Of a stretch of 39,401 bases of DNA, positions 25,833 to 33,700 are shown one piece after another. The first letter of the stretch is position 1; every line of letters begins with the position of its first letter. The stretch comes from Salinivirgaceae bacterium (GTDB taxonomy: Bacteria; Bacteroidota; Bacteroidia; Bacteroidales; SZUA-534), in assembly GCA_016284875.1 (NCBI GenBank), contig JAEEPS010000023.1, forward strand, positions 1 through 39,401, in the 5' to 3' direction. The notes beneath the pieces are model-generated. The model had not been told where the DNA came from. It ran no database searches and saw only the letters and a program-made list of their open reading frames with translations. A program made the position numbers and the translations under genes.

Positions 25833-26863
25833 CAATGTTTTTTGCCCGTCCATTTGTCGCGCGGTGTGTATTGAATGCCCATCTTGTCGAGCAGCGGCTC
25901 CACGTCCACTTGGTGCATCTGCAAGCCCAACTCCCACGGGTCGTAGCCCAACACAAGACCTGCCATCTCCTCGTAGGTGAGCGACGGAATGCCTTGTCCG
26001 TCAGGGCCGTAGGTGGTGCCTTCCATCTGTTGGATTGTATATTGCCAACGGTCAAGGAACATTGCGCAGCCAGGGCAGTTGGTCACAATAAAATCGGGTT
26101 TGTACGGCGCCATCGACTCAAATTTCTTCTTCGAGTTGGCGACTGAATATCCGCGGTTGGCCATCACCAGATAGTTGCGGAAGCCGAAACCGCAGCAGTG
26201 GCGGCGTTCGGGGTAGTCAATCGGGGTGCCGCCCCACGCATCCACCATTCCTGTAAGCACGCGCGGGAACTCCGCTCCGCCAACGCCCTTTGTGGGGAAC
26301 ATCTTTGCATAATGGCAGCCAATGTGGTCAACCACCTTGAGCGGCTCGCCAGTCTTCACATTCACCAGCGGGCGAACCATTTGCGCGGCAATCTCGTTGC
26401 GGAATTTATAGATAGTGTCCGACGTGTGGGCAATGTTTTTCGGTTTCTTGAACTCGCGGCGGGTGGCGTCCCAAAGATATTGGCGCACCCTAGCCTCCTC
26501 TTCGGGGAATTCCTCCCACGTGTGCAGTAGTTCGGTGTAGAGTCCGAACGACGTGACGCACGAAATGGCCATATTCTCATATCCAGCCTCCGTCATCAGC
26601 GCAAAATGCCGCGCAATGACGGTTTCGGTGGTCTGCATCGGCACAAGGTCAGAGTGGTAGGCGATTCCCGTGCAGGTGGTGTGGTTGGGGTCGTCGAAAA
26701 GGTCCTTGCCCAACTTGTCGCGCATAATGTTGAGATAGGCGCGCTCCGACGCGGGGAAGAACGTCTGCCGAATGCAACTCCGACAGTAGTAGTAGTGGTC
26801 GTCGGCTATATCTTTCTGATATTTAGCCCACAAGTTCTGTTTTGCAACGCATTGTTCACTCAT
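25832..26863 (-). CDS. HdrB-like CCG-domain protein
   Basis: A 343-residue cytoplasmic protein. The second half has a full CCG motif (HIGCHYAKMFP...HCCGFGFR...NCPGCAMFLDRW), the ligand set of the noncubane iron-sulfur site of HdrB. The first half is a degenerate version (CTGIAYH, ISCVTSFG), and the N-terminus has CRSCIRQ. In methanogens HdrB is the site of disulfide reduction; in bacteria the thiol substrate is generally unknown. It overlaps the HdrC-like gene by eight bases and the HdrA-like gene by one, so the three are tightly coupled. Confidence 0.85.
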   Translation of the reverse strand: MSEQCVAKQNLWAKYQKDIADDHYYYCRSCIRQTFFPASERAYLNIMRDKLGKDLFDDPNHTTCTGIAYHSDLVPMQTTETVIARHFALMTEAGYENMAISCVTSFGLYTELLHTWEEFPEEEARVRQYLWDATRREFKKPKNIAHTSDTIYKFRNEIAAQMVRPLVNVKTGEPLKVVDHIGCHYAKMFPTKGVGGAEFPRVLTGMVDAWGGTPIDYPERRHCCGFGFRNYLVMANRGYSVANSKKKFESMAPYKPDFIVTNCPGCAMFLDRWQYTIQQMEGTTYGPDGQGIPSLTYEEMAGLVLGYDPWELGLQMHQVDVEPLLDKMGIQYTPRDKWTGKKH

Positions 26864-27557
26864 CGTAGTCGGAATTTGTTTTGAAAACCATATTCAGATA
26901 GTCGCCGTTCTCAATATCGACGCCCATCTCCTTGGCCTTCTCGGCCGAATATTTCTCAATGCAGTCATACATCTCGGTTCCGCCCGTCACATCGAAGATT
27001 CGCTTGAGTTCGTCAAGGTTTTTTTGGTCGATTTTGCGCAGCGGGCCCGCACCCTCTTTCTTGTACGGAATGTCCAACTTGGCCATAAACTCTTCGGTGT
27101 TGTTGTAGATACTCTCCCAGTTGGGGCCTTGCTCGGGGTGCATCCAGGGTGTGACAATGTCGGGATAGACGCAGTAGCCGCGCTCCAGAATGCTATGCCC
27201 CACGGTGCGCTTGATTGCAAACTGCTGACGGCCCTTCTCCGAGCAGGTGAAGTAACCCAGTTTGACCGACAGTTTGCGCAGCGCCTGAATGACGAATCCA
27301 GGCGTGTTTCCACGCGGACAGCGGGTTTTGCAACTCATACACTGCCCGCAGTACCAAATGGTTTCCGATTTCAGAAGGGTCTCAATCACGGCCTCGTCTT
27401 TCTTCTGCACCTCGTCCACAATGCGGCGCGGGTCGTAGTCGTAGAACTCGGCGGCAGGGCACACGCCCGTGCACATTCCGCAGTTCATACAGGCGTTCAG
27501 TCCCTCGACAAAACGCACATCTTCCATCAATTGGTCGTAAAGTTTGCCCATACCCAC
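26856..27557 (-). CDS. HdrC-like 4Fe-4S protein
   Basis: The first gene of the Hdr-like operon, 233 residues. Two [4Fe-4S] motifs, Cys23-x2-Cys26-x2-Cys29-x3-Cys33 and Cys70-x2-Cys73-x2-Cys76-x3-Cys80, are spaced as in HdrC. The C-terminal half (about 100-233) is longer than in typical HdrC and has no recognised domain. It probably relays electrons between the HdrA-like flavoprotein and the HdrB-like subunit. Promoter: TACTTTTG box 13 bases before the ATG, with the TAAGTATAAATACC motif further upstream. Confidence 0.87.
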   Translation of the reverse strand: MGMGKLYDQLMEDVRFVEGLNACMNCGMCTGVCPAAEFYDYDPRRIVDEVQKKDEAVIETLLKSETIWYCGQCMSCKTRCPRGNTPGFVIQALRKLSVKLGYFTCSEKGRQQFAIKRTVGHSILERGYCVYPDIVTPWMHPEQGPNWESIYNNTEEFMAKLDIPYKKEGAGPLRKIDQKNLDELKRIFDVTGGTEMYDCIEKYSAEKAKEMGVDIENGDYLNMVFKTNSDYDE

Positions 27558-27569
27558 CTATTAACGCTG

Positions 27570-27577
27570 CAAAAGTA
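27570..27577 (-). promoter_or_regulatory. -7 box of the Hdr-like operon
   Basis: TACTTTTG on the minus strand fits TAnnTTTG, only 12 bases before the ATG, so the leader would be very short. No -33 TTTG at the right distance. Confidence 0.5.
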
Positions 27578-27624
27578 GGGGTTAGTAGGCAGACGCGATA
27601 GCCATTTTATGCCTAAAAAAAGGT

Positions 27625-27638
27625 GGTATTTATACTTA
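27625..27638 (-). promoter_or_regulatory. upstream activator-like motif of the Hdr-like operon
   Basis: TAAGTATAAATACC on the minus strand, identical to 5717-5730 before pstC, again preceded by a C-run and followed by a T-run, 47 bases upstream of the -7 box. Confidence 0.5.
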
Positions 27639-27704
27639 GTGGGGAGATTTTTCGGGGGATTGAAGTGCGTTTTTTGAACAATCCACTCACCCACCCTCAG
27701 GCAT

Positions 27705-27743
27705 AAAAAAAACACCGCCTGATATTTGGGCGGTGTTTTTTTG
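27705..27743 (-). terminator. Rho-independent terminator of the giant gene
   Basis: A 9-bp stem (27711-27719 with 27729-27737, AACACCGCC/GGCGGTGTT), extended by A-T pairs, with a T-run on both strands. It lies 15 bases after the giant gene's stop and before the Hdr-like promoter. Confidence 0.88.
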
Positions 27744-27757
27744 CGTTTTCGAAAAAC

Positions 27758-30700
27758 TTAGAATTTACGGACTGCGCACACACTGAAATTGGATTGGAAG
27801 CCTGCCATTGCTCCCATACTTCCATTAAAGTATGAGAAAGGCATACCGTCGCTGTCCAGAGTTGACGTCCAATAATTTCCATCTATACCTGTACCGCCAA
27901 CTGCTTGCAGTGCTGCGCTAACCACCGTCGCGTTGTTGATGAGCGTTGAAACCTCATTCTTGGCGGGGAAATACCAACCAGTCTGATATTCCGCTGTCAA
28001 GTTGGTGACAACATTACTATAGTTGATTGCCCATTGCCAGGCTGGATAATAACTCATATCGTCGGTGATGGAATAGTTGTTCAACGAACCATCATCGTCG
28101 TGGCTCTCTGCATACAACTTAGCAGCAAAATTTGAATCATAGTAAATTTGAGCATTAGCCGTAGCCCAATTCATGGTAGCACTTTGCACCAGACCTACAC
28201 CTTTTTTAGCACTGGCATCAAAAATCACGGCAATAGCAGACGGTTTCTGCGCATCGGTTAGACTTGTGTAGTATTCGGCCGAACCATCACTGAACACGAT
28301 GTCACCCACGGCCAATGTCGCTCCTGGCTGTTTAGAACCGATGTAGGACGTGGTTCCACCGTTGCTGTTTGCGTCTGCGTTACGGACAATGCGGAAGCCC
28401 ATATTTGACTCTCGAGTATAATTGTATTTAGCATCCTCGCCATCTGCAACCTCATCATTTTCTCCATCATACCATACACGCTTACAATCTGAATCATATT
28501 TATAGGTGTTACACCACTCATTATAGTTGCCATTGGCGATTAAATCATGTTCGTGCTGGAGAAGATAGTTGAACTCGGCCGATGTTAGCAGACGATAGCC
28601 ATTAGCAGAGAAATTGAACTTGAAATTACCACCATCTGAATCCCAACCTGTACCATCCGAAATATCATTGGAATAGTACTTACCTTCTACTTGCGCCGCA
28701 CTCCAATATTCCCATTTTCCCGCGGCTTTAGGGTCGGTAACATCATCAATACTATATACAGGATCCTTGTGTTCGGCCATACTAAGCAAGTTGCAATAAA
28801 TTATGGCATCAATCCACGATACGTAGTAAGCCGGAGTGTTTTTCTTGGCTTCTTCACTGGTTTCTGATGGTTGTAAATCCGAGTGTTCGCTATGAACTGC
28901 ACCGTAGTATGTCATCAATTGCTCATACTCATACTGGCTCACCAAATGATTGCACACCAACAAACTTGGAATAATCATATTATTATCATCCACAAAGTCA
29001 TTATCATTCCAACCGACATTGTAACTTCTATCAATTGTTCCACCATCAACCTTAGTAAACCCTTCAGGCATTCCGCCGCCGTTATTTGATGTGCCGCCGC
29101 AAGATATCTTTTCCAGAATGCCGTTGCTGGCAATTCCATAGCAATTATTGTCTTTGCGTGTAACATCAAATCTTGCGCATGCGTCTGATAGCGAAACTCC
29201 ATCACTAACTCCAATCAAGGCTCCATCATAATCGTAATCCTCTGGGGTGATGGTGGCTATTTTCTCTGTGCCTTCATTGAGTCCGGCAACGGTGACTATT
29301 GCACCTGTTTCAAGCCATACATCGTTGCTGGCATCGACAACCGCTCCAGCATACAATATGAGTTGGCTTCCATTATAAACCTGCATGCCAGAACCTTGGT
29401 CGCCATGGTTGTTGCGTATCACACAACCCTCTTTTATTTTGAGTGTTGAATTTCCTACAACCACCACTCCATTAGTGTATTCTCCGTCCGCGCCACAATT
29501 TTCAATCAGCACGCCAGAATCTAATATCACATGCGAGGGGCGATTTCCATCTGATGCATCACCCACATAAAGGCCTACATTAGTACTGGTTATCTTTATG
29601 TTTTTTAAAGTAAATGTTATTTCTTCTTCTGATGTTCGGATTATAAGTCCATTGATTATATCTTGCGGCACACCACTAACAAGGCTTGTGGTTCCTTCAA
29701 TACGAACTGTTGCTGCTTTATCCTCATATATATCCAAATAACCTTCTTCTTCAATTGTGCCTGTTACCTTTATCACATAATTTGTTTCGCTGCTGCCATT
29801 TGGGTTTCCTTCGTTGATGAACGATGATACTTTATAAATGGTTGCAAACGGATAGTCTTGGCTACTGTTTTCGTAATCATCGCTTGCATTTTCACCACCG
29901 ACCCAGATTGTTGTTGCATCACTGGTGCCATTTCCCTTCTTCTGCACTGCACCCTTATCACTAATCTCATAACCTTCGTTGGCTAATGCGAAGCGATTGA
30001 ATGGCAGATCACCTTCAAATCCATCAGCACGTTCAAGCACTGGCTGACCAAGCATTAATTCATAGTCATAATAATCAATGTAGGTGATGTAGTCATCATT
30101 ATCATTGTATGTGAACTGTCCGTCAATCATTATCTTATTGCTCGTTTTCACCTGATGCGGTTTGGCCGAGCCGCTCATTGTGAAGGTGCCGTTGCCCGAA
30201 ATCTCCACATATTCATCATTTACGCCATCAGAATTCGTATCACGTCCTTTCACTTCGCCGCCGTGCATAACAACATTGCCTTCTGCGTAAACGCACGCGG
30301 CTTGCGAACCTTCAAGCATTGTAAGTTTGTCACCACCACGTATGCCCACATTAATAGTGATAACCGCATTTTCGCCCAATGTCAAATTGCCATAGGTCTC
30401 GTCTTGTTCATAAGTAAGTGCGTCGATTGTCAGATTCTTCACAATCACTGGTGTGGAAGTATACACTTGCAACCAACCTAACGAACCAGCATTGCCCCCA
30501 CTTTCTGGTGCGCCATCAAGGGTGATACTGTTGGCCGCTCCTCCAGAAAGATTCTGATTGCTAAGTTGTCCATTGATTTTCAATATATAATTTGTGGTCA
30601 TTCCTGTCATGCCACCATAAGCAGCATTCTCTATGGATCCAAATGGATGGTCGCTTGTGCCATCGCCGATTTCTACTCCAGATTGCACATAGATTGTTTT

Positions 30701-33700
30701 TGTCCACTCGGGGAAAAGCAGAATCATGTCGTCGGTGGCTTGAACAAGATATGAGTCAAAATCGATTGACGAAAAAGTTGGTTGTTCGTGAGTTGCATCA
30801 TCCATTTTCATTCTCAACCAACCGTCAAATTCACAGCCATTGGGAATGGTAAGTACACCAGTATTTGGTGCGGATATTTCGCTGCCAACAGGAAGCACTG
30901 CCACACTGATTGGGTTTACAGATGAAAAATCACTCATAAATAAAACTGCACATCCCTGCTCCAAATTGCCGTTGGAGTTAACCAAATAATAGATTGGCTC
31001 GTCGTCTTGACTTTCCTGATAAGGTGCCACTGCAAACTTGCCGCAAACATTGGCAAGAAGTTCTGTATTTGCACATTCAAGCACTTGCACATCGTTTGTT
31101 CCGTCAGGATAGTTTGCCGGAAGAATCATTGCCACGGTGTCGGCAGTGGCTGTGAAGTCGCTGCCAAGCGTGATTTTATTGCCAGTTTCGGTAAGTATCA
31201 CATTTCCAGCAACAGCCTGGCCGTTGAGTGTCAGCGAACCGTCGTTGAAAATGTCGGTTCCGTTGTTTCCGCCAACCATACCGCCTGTCATAACAATTTC
31301 ACCGTCGTTATAGACAGCCACATGTGCATCTCCAACTGTGTTGCCAGTGATTTGCGTTCCGTCACCAATGGTGAGTTTTGAGCCCGCGTGAACATAAACA
31401 CCAACGCCAACAGGCGATTCCGTATTGTTGTTAACACTATTGTCAGTAATCAATACATTTTCAAGCAAGACATTTGTTGGTTTTAATACATAATTATTAT
31501 CATAAATTTGGCCAATTCGCAATGCACCTTCCCCACTGTAGTTTTTACCTCCAGTCAGTTTCAGGTTTTTGAGAGTTACTGTAAAGTTCTCGTTGTCAGG
31601 GGCGATAACCATCACTGCGTTGTTTTCACCAGTCGCCCTGAAGCCGTTCTCGCCAGAGTCGCTGCCCTCAATGGTGAGTGATCTTGCAGAAATCTCTCCC
31701 AAAACATCTTGAGATTCATGACTCGAGAGCATTCCATTCACATGGATATACCAATCGAGATTGCCGTCTTTGACTTCATCAAGTGCCGCCGCAAGTGATG
31801 GCAGAGCAGTTTCGGCAGTCAGACCGTCGCCGTCTTTATCTGGGTCAACATAGAGATGTGCCTCCGTTGGATCATCCTGCACAAGACGGACGGGCATATA
31901 AGAACCATCGTTTGGATAATAACCAGCAACAGTCGATCCTGTAGAACCTAAACAAGTATAAATGGCACCTTTTATATCATAACTATCTTGGCCACCATTT
32001 GATGCTGTCCAATAATACAAATATATAGTGCTGCCGTTGCTGTCATTATGGCTCGCAGATTGCCAATCACCATAATTATCTTGCATTCCGGAAGCCGGCA
32101 GGAAGACTGCTCCTGCGCTCTCCATCTTTGCCCATTGTTGAGCATCATACTCATTTGTAGCCCATGCTGTGTTCCCTGTTCCATTTAATGTTGTATTAAA
32201 TGTAATGCCTTGAGGTGCTTCAGTCCAGTCATCAGGAAGCAATACTAGTCCCGCATAGCGGTTTACACGTGCAGGGGCGCGCAAACTAGCGGCATTTTCG
32301 CGAGAATTAACCAAATAGAGCCATTCATCCATCGTAAGTGTACGCCAATTGGCATCACCGCCATTGCTGATGGTATTGTGAACACCCCAATCGTATTGGG
32401 CATTGTCACCCGTCATACCCGAAATATGGAGTAAATTGTGAATAGTTTTGGTTCCACCACCAACTGTTACCGTTTCTGAATAGTCGCGTGTATATGGTTG
32501 AACGCCGTTATAGCCAGAAGACCCCCAGCCAAAATGGTCAATCCATTCGGCATAGTCGGGTCCAATATTGGTGGTTAGGTCATTCAAGTTTGTGTTATAA
32601 TTATATTGACAAGAGAACGCTAATTTATCAATGTCAACAGCATCGTATTGGTGTTCGGCAAACCGCCACGTGTTGGTGCTACCTTGATATTGCAAGTTAC
32701 CCTGGCTGAATTTCACAGTCTTGCCCTCGGCTACGGAAAATGATTTGGCCTGATAGCTTGAGACGATTTTCTCATTCCATTTAGCATAGAGTGTAAGTGT
32801 GCTGCTGGCGAGCATTTCGGGCAATGCTGTCACCTTGTTCGAATATTCGCCTTCATTGTATATTTCGTACCAGCCATCAAACTCATAGCCTTCGCGCACA
32901 ACATCATCGGCCGTATAGAAGGCAAATCCTTGCCAACTTGGTCCCGTAAGCGTGGTTGGCTTATTCGGGTCAACCATACTGCCTCCGCACAATTCATATT
33001 TCAAAGTGAGATTTTTCTCAAAAATAGCCGTATACTCAACATCTTCACTTATCTCAACATTATTCAGTGTCGCCGTAGTCAAACTTTGGTCGTCATTCCA
33101 GTACTTAAAGACGAAGCCGTCATTTGCAACAGCCTCCAGCGTCACTTTTTCGCCTTTAACTATAAATGCATACCACTCTGTCGGCTGCGGAGTTGAACCG
33201 TCCAATGTTGCCACTGTAACATCAGCCTCGCTAAGTTGGATTTCTTTTCCATCTTTGTCTTTAACTATAACCGATCCAACACCTTCTTGCGATATTTTTA
33301 CGGTGAGTTTGTTGACTTTTGCAAATACTGCCGTATAAGTGGTTTCATCAGGAATTGTCACGGTACGCACCGATTCTGTATTTTCTTGATTATCTCCCCA
33401 ATACACAAACACATAACCATCATTTGGCTGGGCTGTCAGCGTTGCTGTTGTGCCATAGGTCATATCTCCTTCAACCGATACAGAACCACCCACCTTGTCA
33501 GAACCGATGGTTTCAACCTTTGTGCTGATAGTGTATATTCGTGGTGTTGATGTATATTCAGCCGTGTAAGTAGCAGTGCCAGTTACAGATTTAAGTTCAC
33601 CTTCTTTCCAACCTGAGAATACATATGAATTGTAATTGTCAGTCTCTTTTGTCGGATTATTTCCATTTTCATCATATACAGGCACTGTGCCATATTCAAC

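Noticed and set aside
27758..28370. Possible target protein of a diversity-generating retroelement
   Set aside because: The C-terminal lectin-like domain of the giant protein ends in a region comparable to known variable regions, but no reverse transcriptase, template repeat or accessory gene is present in the window.
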